Translations under genes and position numbers: made by a program | NCBI RefSeq assembly: GCF_036320965.1 | Contig: NC_092228.1 | Coordinates: 15,020,807-15,084,806 of the forward strand | Reading direction: 5' to 3' | DNA length: 64,000 nt | Source of the DNA: Panulirus ornatus | Taxonomy: Eukaryota > Arthropoda > Malacostraca > Decapoda > Palinuridae | In this document: positions 17,050 to 27,990 of the stretch, piece by piece | Numbering within the stretch: the stretch's first letter is position 1 | Layout: the number at the start of each line of letters is the position of its first letter | The notes under the pieces: generated by a model | Databases searched by the model: none | The model's input: only the letters and a program-made list of their open reading frames with translations | What the model was told of the DNA's origin: nothing

Positions 17050-17052
<3 letters not shown>

Positions 17053-17118
<66 letters not shown>
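17053..17118. repeat. (TA)n microsatellite
   Basis: A TA run flanking the minus-strand family A element. Confidence 0.97.
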
Positions 17119-17120
<2 letters not shown>

Positions 17121-17363
17121 TCTTTCTTTCTTTCAAACTATTCGCCATTACCCGCATTAGCGAGGTAGCGTTAAGAACAGAGGACTGGGCCTTTGAGGGA
17201 ATACCCTCACCTGGCCCAATTCTCTGTTCCTTCTTTGAAGAAAAAAAAAAAAAAAAAAAACGAAGGGGAGGATTTCCAGCCCCCCGCTCCCTCCCCTTTT
17301 AGTCGCCTTCGACGACACGCAGGGAATAACGTGGGAAGTATCTTAATCCCCGTATCCCCAGGG

Positions 17364-17365
<2 letters not shown>
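17119..17365 (-). mobile_element. SINE-like element, family A (minus)
   Basis: A copy with all blocks, bounded by (TA)n on both sides. The A-rich tail appears as a CTTTCTTTCTTT run at its left. Confidence 0.85.
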
Positions 17366-17415
<50 letters not shown>

Positions 17416-18204
17416 TGTTACGAACTCAACACTTATTCAGGCAAGGTCGCCAGTAACATATGTTACAAATACTACTGTTCCTTGTCTTGCAAGGACGTTA
17501 TAGATTTGTCAAGTTGCACAACTCAGGATAACACAATGATAAAGTTATGGGATTGAATTAAAGACCAGCATTACATTAAATCTACTTATAATGAAAGAAT
17601 TCAAGTGTACAAAGATAGGCACATAAATCAAGCATGAAACATTACGTTAACATTGAAAATGAGTTTAACATTGAACATAACATTCGTACATGACTTAACA
17701 TTCCAGATAAGATTTCAAGCCAGGAGTTCTCTTTCCTCTATGGCAGTTCTTCAATAACATTACACTGATAATTATAACGGGCTTACAGCACAACACTTGG
17801 GTAATGGGCTTATAGCACAGCAGGGCTTACAGGCTTACAACACAGCAGGACTTACAGCAGGGGTGGACCACTTACCTCGCTGGGCTAGAGAGAGAGAGAC
17901 TCAGCGGGTGTCATGGATATATATTACAGTAAAGACAAGCGTTCCCTGCTAGCTATACAACCTTACATTTTGATTGGCTATGGGACTCGGAAATATTCTG
18001 ATTGGTTGGAGGGACAGTCACACAAAACTGCGTAGATCACCCTCCCTCTTGTAAGCCTACAGGGATGACATGTCCAGTACGGGTGGTGAAGTATTCCGCA
18101 GCTGATGACAACTTAATCCCCCCGCCTCGGAGAAGGGTCGGAGTGCTCAAGGACACACACACGTTATATACACGAACATGTGAGCACAAACACATGTGTT
18201 CCGT

Positions 18205-18208
<4 letters not shown>
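17416..18208. mobile_element. Candidate solo LTR (793 bp)
   Basis: The segment starts TGTTACG and ends CGTAACA, a perfect 7-bp inverted terminus of the TG...CA type used by LTR retrotransposons. It is embedded in a (TA)n tract, and ATAT on each side could be a 4-bp target duplication. No internal gag-pol is present, so if it is an LTR it is solo. Short direct repeats (GGGCTTACAGCACA) lie at about 17780-17860. Strand is not determined. Confidence 0.5.

Positions 18209-18260
<52 letters not shown>
18209..18260. repeat. (TA)n microsatellite
   Basis: A TA run immediately right of the candidate LTR. Confidence 0.97.
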
Positions 18261-18263
<3 letters not shown>

Positions 18264-18282
18264 CATTAATAATAATATTATT

Positions 18283-18356
18283 ATACTTAATCGCTGCTTC
18301 TTGCGTCAACGATGTAGCGCCAGGAAACAGACGAAGACTGGCCCATCCACTTATGT

Positions 18357-18435
<79 letters not shown>

Positions 18436-18545
18436 AACGCCCACATACGCACATATACATACATATACATAATTTATACATACATATACATACACAGACA
18501 TATACATATATACACATGTACATATTCATACTTGCCTTCATCCAT
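18283..18545 (-). mobile_element. Main-LINE 3' UTR fragment split by (TA)n
   Basis: GTAGCGCCAGGAAACAGACG and GGCCCATCCAC, then a (TA)n block at 18369-18431, then ATAAACGCCCACATACGCAC and a stretch ending GTACATATTCATAC. This order matches the antisense 3' UTR of the LINE (compare 52340-52520). The left boundary of the tandem duplication lies in its TA block. Confidence 0.65.
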
Positions 18546-19530
18546 GCAATCACACATCTATATGTGAACTTTTGAGGTACCGATCAGATGTTTCGGAATT
18601 TATACATTAGTATGAGCTTAAGTGACTCCAAAAATTATTACGAACCTGCTGAAAAGTGGTGTACGAATGTAACAAACTAAGGATTACAGGAGTGAACTAA
18701 CTTGGACAGACAAGATATATCTAATGAGCTACAAATCAGGGGAAATATACTTGTGTTTTTGACAATAATGTAATAGGACTATATATGACATGAAACTATG
18801 GTAGACATATAATCATTAAATACTTCAGTTAATCAGATGTCATTAACGTAAAATTATAAGTTATCTAACTGAGGGGAAATATACTTGCAACTTTAATAAT
18901 AAAATGTACTATGGCAATACAAAACATAAATCTGGAGTAAAATCGTTATCATAAAGAAGTAAAATTACACAAAAATAAACGATATTCAAATCATGCGGTT
19001 ATTTTGAGAAACTTTCATCCACACTTAAACATAGCTGACGGAGAAGGAAGTGAGAGAAACCGATGCTTGAGTTTTGGCTATCACTAATTCAAAAATCAGC
19101 GACAGTAGAAAATGAATGGGGAGGGACATTAAGTTAAGGAGGTGCATGAAACTGGGTAGAAAGAAGCCTGAAAATGTCAGTGGAAGATAAATTGTTCATT
19201 TAGTTTAGGTTTCGCCTCCACAATAAACAAATTTTCTGAAATAGGTAAGATTCAGCATTTGCGGACTCTAGAATTTTGAAATCATCACCTTGTACATTGT
19301 GGTAATATGTCTCAGAGTGTTAAATGGGGGTTCTTGGGTATGTTCCATTCCAACCTTGTTCTACAAGATCCACTCATATGTCCAATGATGCGTAATGATT
19401 AGGGACCACGTAGGGTTACTCTAACACAAGCCACCGCACAGGTGCTCTGTGTATGCTTGTATACTGCAGATGAACCTACAAACAACAGGATCTCGTCCTT
19501 GTATTTGAAGAAGCAAAAACGATGAATCTA
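18546..19530. other. Opsin intron DNA, no gene
   Basis: AT-rich sequence repeated almost exactly at 26842-27830. It holds no coding frame and no recognised element. Confidence 0.5.
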
Positions 19531-19532
19531 TG

Positions 19533-19567
<35 letters not shown>

Positions 19568-19622
19568 TATTATTATATATATATAATATTATATATATAT
19601 ATATATAATATATATTATATAA
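19531..19622. repeat. (CA)n and irregular TA-rich tract
   Basis: CA at 19531-19563 followed by broken TATTATA repeats. The corresponding copy B region (27831-27973) is a longer, regular CA plus TA tract. Confidence 0.9.
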
Positions 19623-19848
19623 TAATTTACCCTGGGGTAGGGGAAAGATTCCAGTATTCCCTGCGGTCGTGAAGGCGACTAAAAGGGAAGGGGCGGGGGG
19701 GCTGAATCCTCCCCTCCGTTTTTCATCTTCCAAAAGAACGAAGAGAGGGGGGCCAAGTAGGTGTCCTCAGCTCGTCCTTGTTCTTAATGCTACCTCGCTA
19801 ATGCGAAATAGCGAATGTATGAAAAAAAAAAAAAAAAAAAAAAAAAAT
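19623..19848 (+). mobile_element. SINE-like element, family A (copy A only)
   Basis: The block order is recognisable, but the sequence has many small deletions relative to other family A copies, followed by an A run of about 25 bases. It is absent between the matching flanks in copy B. Confidence 0.75.
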
Positions 19849-19912
19849 AAATATATATATAATATATATTATATATATTATATTATATATATTTTTTTTT
19901 TTTTTTTTTTTT

Positions 19913-21890
19913 GCGCTGTCTCCCGCGTTTGCGAGGTAGCGCAAGGAAACAGACGAAAGAAATGGCCCAACCCACCCCCATACACATGTATATACATACG
20001 TCCACACACGCAAATATACATACCTACACAGCTTTCCATGGTTTACCCCAGACGCCTCACATGCCTTGATTCAATCCACTGACAGCACGTCAACCCCGGT
20101 ATACCACATCGCTCCAATTCACTCTATTCCTTGCCCTCCTTTCACCCTCCTGCATGTTCAGGCCCCGATCACACAAAATCTTTTTCACTCCATCTTTCCA
20201 CCTCCAATTTGGTCTCCCTCTTCTCCTCGTTCCCTCCACCTCCGACACATATATTCTCTTGGTCAATCTTTCCTCACTCATTCTCTCCATATACCCGAAC
20301 CATTTCAAAACACCCTCTTCTGCTCTCTCAACCACGCTCTTTTTATTTCCACACATCTCTCTTACCCTTACGTTACTTACTCGATCAAACCTCACACCAC
20401 ATATTGTCCTCAAACATCTCATTTCCAGGACATCCATCCTCCTGCGCACAACTCTATCCATAGCCCACGTCTCGCAACCATACAACATTGTTGGAACCAC
20501 TATTCCTTCAAACATACCCATTTTTGCTTTCCGAGATAATGTTCTCGACTTCCACACATTCTTCAAGGCTCCCAGAATTTTCGCCCCCTCCCCCACCCTA
20601 TGATCCACTTCCGCTTCCATGGTTCCATCCGCTGCCAGATCCACTCCCAGATATCTAAAACACTTCACTTCTCCAGTTTTTCTCCATTCAAACTCACCTC
20701 CCAATTGACTTGACCCTCAACCCTACTGTACCTAATAACCTTGCTCTTATTCACATTTACTCTTAACTTTCTTCTTTTCACACACTTTACCAAACTCAGT
20801 CACCAGCTTCTGCAGTTTCTCACATGAATCAGCCACCAGCGCTGTATCATCAGCGAACAACAACTGACTCACTTCCCAAGCTCTCTCATCCCCAACAGAC
20901 TTCATACTTGCCCCTCTTTCCAAAACTCTTGCATTCACCTCCCTAAACAACCCCATCAATAAACAAATTAAACAACCATGGAGACATCACACACCCCTGC
21001 CGCAAACCTACATTCACTGAGAAGCAATCACTTTCCTCTCTTCCTACACGTACCACATGCCTTACATCCTTGATAAAAACTTTTCACTGCTTCTAACAAC
21101 TTGCCTCCCACACCATATATTCTTAATACCTTCCACAGAGCATCTCTATCAACTCTATCATATGCCTTCTCCAGATCCATAAATGCTACATACAAATCCA
21201 TTTGCTTTTCTAGGTATTTCTCACATACATTCTTCAAAGCAAACACCTGATCCACACATCCTCTACCACTTCTGAAACCACACTGCTTTCCCCAATCTTG
21301 ATGCTCTGTACATGCCTTCACCCTCTCAATCAATATCCTCCCATATAATTTACCAGAATACTCAACAAACTTATACCTCTGTAATTTGAGCACTCACTCT
21401 TATCCCCTTGCCTTTGTACAATGGCACTGTGCACGCATTCCGCCAATCCTCAGGCACCTCACCATGAGTCATACATACATTAAATAACCTTACCAACCAG
21501 TCAACAATACAGTCACCCCCTTTTTTAATAAATTCCACTGCAATACCATCCAAACCTGCTGCCTTGCCGGCTTTCATCTTCCGCAAAGCTTTACTACCTC
21601 TTCTCTGTTTACCAAATCATCTTCCCTAACCCTCTCACTTTGCACACCACCTCGACCAAAACACCCTATATCTGCCACTCTAATCATCAAACACATTCAA
21701 CAAACCTTCAAAATACTTACTCCATCTCCTTCTCACATAACCACTACTTGTTATCACCTCCCCATTTGCGCCCTTCACTGAAGTTCCCATTTGCTCCCTT
21801 GTCTTACGCACTTTATTTACCTCATTCCAGAACATCTTTTTATTCTCCCTAAAATTTAATGATACTCTCTCACCCAACTCTCATTTTTTT
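19913..21890 (-). mobile_element. Main LINE, 5'-truncated, antisense (copy A)
   Basis: From the 3' end it carries GCGAGGTAGCGCAAGG, the 3' UTR, the C-terminal VNWSDVVYRG region (ending near 20090), the RT palm with FADDTAL (about 20855) and upstream RT with [15 protein letters not shown] (about 21780). It stops in a T-run at 21885. Single-base indels relative to copy B break the frame near 20388, 20670, 20780, 21294 and 21410. Confidence 0.88.
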
Positions 21891-21926
21891 TTTTTTTTTG
21901 CTTTGTCGCTGTCTCCCGCGTTTGCG

Positions 21927-21929
<3 letters not shown>

Positions 21930-21984
<55 letters not shown>
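21930..21984. repeat. (TA)n between two head-to-head LINE copies
   Basis: A TA run between GTTTGCGAGGT on the left and the truncated 5' end of a plus-strand LINE on the right. Confidence 0.96.
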
Positions 21985-21986
<2 letters not shown>

Positions 21987-23362
21987 TTTGGGAATGTCTG
22001 GGAGTGAAGTCAGGGTTGGTGAGAGGACAAGAGCAAAGGAAGCAGTAGCACTGCTCCTGAAGCAGGAGTTGTGGAGTGTGTGATAGAGTGTAAGAAAGTA
22101 AGCTCTAGATTGATATGGGTAAAACTGAAAGTGGATGGAGAGAGATGGGTGATTATCGGTGCCTATGCACTAGTCATGAGAAGAAAGATCATGAGAGGCA
22201 CGTGTTTTGGGAGCAGCTGAGTGTGTTAGCAGCTTTGATGCAGGAGACGTATTTTGAAGGTTTGTTAAATGTGTTTGATCATAGAGTGGCAGATATAGGG
22301 TGTTTTGGTAGAGGTGGTGTGCGAAGTGAGGGGGTCAGGGAGAATGGTTTGGTAAACAGAGAAGAGGTAGTGAAAGCTTTGCGGAAGATGAAAGCTGCAA
22401 GGCGGCGGGTTTGGATGGTATATTCGTGGAATTTACTAAAAAAAAAAAAAAAAAAGGGGGTGACTGTGTTGTTGACTGGGTGGTAAGGATATTCAATGTA
22501 TGTATGGTTCATGGTAAAGTGCCTGAGGATTTGCGGAATACATGCATAGTGCCATTGTACAAAGGCGAAGGGGATAAAGGTGAGTGTTCAAATTACAGAG
22601 ATATAAGTTTGCTGAGTATTCCTTGGAAATTATATGGGAGGGTATTGATTGAGAGGGCAAATCATGTACAGAGCATCAGATTGGAAAGAGCAGTGCGGTT
22701 TCAGAAGTGGTAGAGAATGTTTGGATCAGGTGTTTGCTTTGAAGAATGTATGTGAGAAATACTTAGAAAAACAGATGGATTGTATGTAGCACTTGTGGAT
22801 CTGGAGAAGGCATATGATAGAGTTGATAGAGATACTCTGTGGAAGGAATAAGAGTATATGGTGAGGGAGGTAAGTTGCCAGAAGCAGTGAAAAGTTTTTA
22901 TCAAGTATGTAAGGCATGTGTACGAGTAAGAAGAGAGGAAAGTGATTGGTTCCCAGTGAATGTCGGTTTGTGGCTGGGTTTGCGTGATGTCTCCATGGTT
23001 GTTTAATTTGTTTATGGATGGGGTTGTCAGGGAGATGAATGCAAGAGTTTTGGAGAGAGGGGCAAGTATGCAGTCCGTTGTGGATGAGAGGGCTTGGGAA
23101 GTGTCAGTTGTTGTTCGGGGGTGCCATTTCATGTGTGGCGGGGTGGCAACGAGAATGGATGAAGGCAGCAAGTATGAATATGTACATGTGTATATATGTA
23201 TGTCTGTGTATGTATAAGTATAACGTTGAAATGTATAGGTATGTATATGTGCGTGTTTGGGCGTTTATGTATATACATGTGTATATGGGTGGATTGGGCC
23301 ATTTTTTCGTCTGTTTCCTTGCGCTACCTCGCTAACGCGGGAAACAGCGACTAAGTATAATA
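21985..23362 (+). mobile_element. Main LINE with internal deletions, sense (copy A)
   Basis: It starts inside the endonuclease (TGGTTTGGGAATGTC). It jumps from endonuclease to RT at about 22248 and from the RT palm (AWEVS) straight to the 3' UTR at about 23105. It ends CTACCTCGCTAACGCGGGAA and then (TA)n. It is the counterpart of 30064-31443 with extra frame-breaking indels. Confidence 0.85.
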
Positions 23363-23367
23363 AAATA

Positions 23368-23371
<4 letters not shown>

Positions 23372-23433
<62 letters not shown>
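23372..23433. repeat. (TA)n microsatellite
   Basis: The 3' TA tail of the sense LINE copy. Confidence 0.96.
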
Positions 23434-23436
<3 letters not shown>

Positions 23437-24047
23437 AGGACCTTCCCAAGGCTCCTATAGCCCAAGGCTGCGCTACTTCTCTTAAAAGGATAATGTAGAC
23501 TCCTTTGGAGTGAGTTGTTTGACGAGACTGTACTGCTAATGATAGTGCCCCGCCAAAGGTGACTTTTCCCTCGTGGTTAGGGGTGGGCTACGGCAACACA
23601 AAACGCCACATTAAGTGGGTCGACGGTCAAAAAAGTTAAGAGAACACCTTCACTAGCAAACAGCATACAAAACCGACTTCTGCAAATGATACGTTGCAAT
23701 TAGAGCATGAAGTGTTACACCACTACTGTTCTGGAAAAGTGGTAATGTAGGATGCACTTCTCGAATAACAGAACTCTCAGTACACCCATACACATCTGGG
23801 AAGAGTTAAAGTGAATCAAGTGAGTATAGGAATGAATCATTTACTTCCATTCACATCTACTGTTACTAAACCCAGCTATCTAATGAACATGTCTTCCTTT
23901 TTATATATAATTCTCAAAAAGCTCTATTCTTATAAGAATAAGTTTTCAGTACTTCCTAAATCACCTTCAAGAAGTGATACTCATATAGACTATAGTTCAA
24001 AAAACGGTAATCAAATGTAATTAAGGAAAGACACTATTTCTTTTCAG
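23434..24047 (+). other. Intron DNA upstream of opsin exon, copy A
   Basis: Matches 31516-32128 with few differences. It ends in the acceptor CTATTTCTTTTCAG directly before the ATG. No promoter-like TATA/initiator pair or leader exon is visible here. Confidence 0.55.
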
Positions 24048-25183
24048 ATGTCTTACTGGAACGATCCCGCGAACCTTGCCTCAGACAGACTACCTTCCAC
24101 CAATCCCTATGGCAACATCACGGTCGTGGACATCGCCCCTAAGGAGATCCTCCATATGATGGACCCTCACTGGTAACCAGTTTCCCACCCATGAATCCTT
24201 TGTGGTATGGCCTTCTCATGTTCTTCATGATCATCATGGGCTCTCTCTCCTTAATTGGCAACTTCGTCGTTTATCTGGGTGTTCATGAACACCAAAGCCC
24301 TTCGATCTCCAGCTAACCTCCTGGTTGTTAACTTGGCATTCTCAGACTTCCTGATGATGCTAACCATGTTTCCACCCATGATGGTCTCATGCTACTGGCA
24401 GACATGGACACTTGGCGCTTTATTCTGCGAGATCTATGGCTTCCTCGGCTCCCTATTCGGCTGCGTGTCAATCTGGACCATGGTCTTCATCACCCTTGAT
24501 CGATACAATGTCATTGTCAAGGGTATGTCCGCTCAACTCTAAAATCTGGCGGTGCAATGATGAGAATTGGAGGAGTCTGGACACTCTCTCTCGCCTGGTG
24601 TCTGCCCCCATTCTTCGGTTGGAACCGATATGTGCCAGAGGGAAACATGACCGCTTGCGGTACAGATTACCTTACCGATGACGTGTTCTCCCACAGCTAT
24701 CTGTACGTGTACTCAGTCTTTGTTTACTTTTTCCCTCTATTCTCCAGCATCTATTTATACACCTTCATCGTAAAGGCTGTTGGTGCCCATGAGAAAGCTA
24801 TGCGCGACCAAGCCAAGAAGATGGGAGTTAAGTCCCTAAGGAATGAAGAAGCCCAAAAGACCTCTGCTGAATGTCGTCTGGCCAAGGTGCCATGATGACA
24901 GTATCCCTGTGGTTCATTGCCTGGACCCCATACCTGGTCATCAACTACGCCGGCATGCTCGACAAGTCCACTGTGAATCCCCTCTTCTCTATCTGGGGCT
25001 CCGTGTTTTGCCAAGGCCAACGCTGTGTACAACCCCATCGTGTACGCCATCAGCCACCCTAAGTACCGGCCGCTCTCGAGAAGAAGCTGCCTGCCTGGCC
25101 TGCCAAGGTGAACCCAGAGATGACACGGAATCCAGCAATACTGCTGGTACTTCCCAAGTTGCTGAGAAGCCCGAAGGCGCATA
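24048..25183 (+). pseudogene. Opsin exon, copy A (frame broken by 1-bp indels)
   Basis: The DNA is the same as the intact opsin at 32129-33265 apart from about eight single-base changes in length, and I see no base substitution in the exon. Extra bases occur at about 24175 (A), 24185 (C), 24271 (T) and 25007 (T). Bases are missing at about 24536 (C), 24888 (T), 25068 (C) and 25090 (T). Nearly all lie in short homopolymers. As written it cannot encode an opsin. The pattern is what consensus errors in long-read assemblies look like, so its pseudogene status is doubtful. The splice acceptor and start codon are intact. Confidence 0.8.
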
Positions 25184-26669
25184 AAGACAACAGAAGATAT
25201 TGGTTGGCTATGCAAATAAGAGTAGAGTCTTTGTAGGTAACTCATGTCTCTCCCTCTTCCCTCTGTCAAGCCTTGGTCACATTAAACCTTGCAATATAAA
25301 ACTGTTTTCCTTCCTTAACTCCAGATTAGACCGAAGCGCTCACGCTTACAGAGTAACGTGAAGATATCTGTAGCTCTGATAAAAAATTGACAAAAGAAAA
25401 ATTTAAGATGTTCATTATGAAACGAAATGACTGTGTTGCGAACATAATCAGTAACTACCACGTGATCTCATAATATAAAAAAGAGACCTAATCAAACATG
25501 TTGCCCTGATCTAGTATTTGTTGAAAACCACGAGGAAAACGAAACACGATAAGCCAGAGTGCACTTTCGTATATAACTACACCATCAGGGAGATGCAAGA
25601 CTTAGAAGAGTCAGTTCATACGTAAAAGACATGCAAAGTTAAGACGCCGTTATTACAAAAGTGCTTATGGTTTGTGGCTTTCGGGTTTGGCTCCGTGCCT
25701 GTCTTAAAATTCTATTGTGGACAAGACTGGACGCTATTTACTAATCTTGCCTAAGACGAAGCTTATCCATTTTATTTTGACCTTTACAATATTCATGTTA
25801 CAATTCTTTGTGTATGTATTATGATTAATAATATTTCTCTTGGCTTAGGAGCTACAGGTTCTAAATGACCTAGGACCACTCAATCAATACGATGATCATA
25901 CTCTTTAAGATGGTTAAACAAAACATTTGAATCTTGTCCTGATCCTATGCTATATTTATGTTGCATAAATCTAATAAAGATCATTACCACTCTGTCCAAT
26001 ATAGAATATTATACATATATAAAGCGAAAAAAATCTCGTTGACAAGATTATCTTTGTTTCAAAAGGGAAAATGACCAAGAATTAGAGCTTTGAAGTTTGG
26101 GGAGTGTGTTGTCACAATGACCAATTCTATCTGACCTCTCACAAGGGAGATCCATCCCCCCCCATTCAACCCAACCAGTTTTACGTACCTCAATGTAAAC
26201 CAGCTAAAAAAAAAAAAACGCTCCCGAAACATCATAAGCAAAAGTAATGCTACAGTATGCACCATCTTTTAAAGCTAAAAAAAAAAAAAATACATGGCGA
26301 AACATCTTTGGCTAACTTCTGTTTAGTGCCATGAAAAAAGTGCAAGTCAAACTGCACAAGTTACCCTGAGGCTACGAAGTATCCGAAATTCCTCGAAGCG
26401 GCGATTTACCGTTGGCTAACTTTTACTTGGTGCCATGAAATTAACCAAATCTAAGACGCACGAGTTAACCAAGTGGAGTTCCCTAAAGATGATTACCTGC
26501 TGACCGGGTTCATTATCAGCTTTATGAGATTCGCACACGTCAGCTTTCAAAGTCCATGCATAGAGAGGTACAGTAAAGCATAATTTTCCTCTGGCAAGAA
26601 AAAGAAATATAAAAAATACTTCTAAGCTAGATTCTAGACTAAGTTTCGGGTGTCATGGACGTGAAAATC
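25184..26669 (+). other. Opsin 3' flank, copy A
   Basis: Matches 33266-34759. At about 25495-25600 it includes a sequence related to one arm of the palindrome at 58475-58796 (ACGAAACACGATAAG, GTGCACTTTCGT). No further gene is seen. Confidence 0.5.

Positions 26670-26726
<57 letters not shown>
26670..26726. repeat. (TA)n at the duplication junction
   Basis: Left flank GTCATGGACGTGAAAATCA equals the right end of copy B at 34742-34760. Right flank ACATAAACGCCCACATACGC equals the left end of copy A at 18430. The tandem junction therefore lies in this tract. Confidence 0.93.
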
Positions 26727-26730
<4 letters not shown>

Positions 26731-27827
26731 AACGCCCACATACGCACATATACATACATATACATAATTTATACATACATATACATACACAGACATATAC
26801 ATATATACACATGTACATATTCATACTTGCCTTCATCCATGCAATCACACATTTATATGTGAACTTTTGAGGTACCGATCAGATGTTTCGGAATTTATAC
26901 ATTAGTATGAGCTTAAGTGACTCCAAAAATTATTACGAACCTGCTGAAAAGTGGTGTACGAATGTAACAAACTAAGGATTACAGGAGTGAACTAACTTGG
27001 ACAGACAAGATATATCTAATGAGCTACAAATCAGGGGAAATATACTTGTGTTTTTGACAATAATGTAATAGGACTATATATGACATGAAACTATGGTAGA
27101 CATATAATCATTAAATACTTCAGTTAATCAGATGTCATTAACGTAAAATTATAAGTTATCTAACTGAGGGGAAATATACTTGCAACTTTAATAATAAAAT
27201 GTACTATGGCAATACAAAACATAAATCTGGAGTAAAATCGTTATCATAAAGAAGTAAAATTACACAAAAATAAACCATATTCAAATCATGCGGTTATTTT
27301 GAGAAACTTTCATCCACACTTAAACATAGCTGACGGAGAAGAAAGTGAGAGAAACCGATGCTTGAGTTTTGGCTATCACTAATTCAAAAATCAGCGACAG
27401 TAGAAAATGAATGGGGAGGGACATTAAGTTAAGGAGGTGCATGAAACTGGGTAGAAGCAAGCCTGAAAATGTCAGTGGAAGATAAATTGTTCATTTAGTT
27501 TAGGTTTCGCCTCCACAATAAACAAATTTTCTGAAATAGGTAAGATTCAGCATTTGCGGACTCTAGAATTTTGAAATCATCACCTTGTACATTGTGGTAA
27601 TATGTCTCAGAGTGTTAAATGGGGGTTCTTGGGTATGTTCCATTCCAACCTTGTTCTACAAGATCCACTCATATGTCCAATGATGCGTAATGATTAGGGA
27701 CCACGTAGGGTTACTCTAACACAAGCCACCGCACAGGTGCTCTGTGTATGCTTGTATACTGCAGATGAACCTACAAACAACAGGATCTCGTCCTTGTATT
27801 TGAAGAAGCAAAAACGATGAATCTATG

Positions 27828-27830
<3 letters not shown>

Positions 27831-27924
<94 letters not shown>

Positions 27925-27931
27925 TAAACTA

Positions 27932-27973
<42 letters not shown>
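27831..27973. repeat. (CA)n plus (TA)n compound microsatellite
   Basis: CA to about 27877, then TA with a short ATACATAAACT interruption near 27920. It is followed by a T-run that is the A-tail of the antisense LINE. Confidence 0.96.

Positions 27974-27989
<16 letters not shown>

Positions 27990-27990
<1 letters not shown>

Larger units (their letters stand above)
18432..26669. repeat. Tandem duplication, copy A
   Basis: Nearly identical to 26727-34759 in order and sequence: LINE 3' UTR piece, about 1 kb of unique DNA, CA run, antisense LINE, sense deleted LINE, opsin exon and opsin 3' flank. It differs by a family A insertion at 19623-19848 that copy B lacks, by many single-base indels, and by a small number of substitutions (for example near 23690, 23874 and 26465). 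Confidence 0.9.

Noticed and set aside
20066..20603. Plus-strand open frames at 20.1-20.6, 28.2-28.7, 47.3-47.8 and 59.1-59.6 kb that resemble each other
   Set aside because: They recur because they are antisense shadows of the same LINE C-terminal region on the minus strand, not a conserved gene family.
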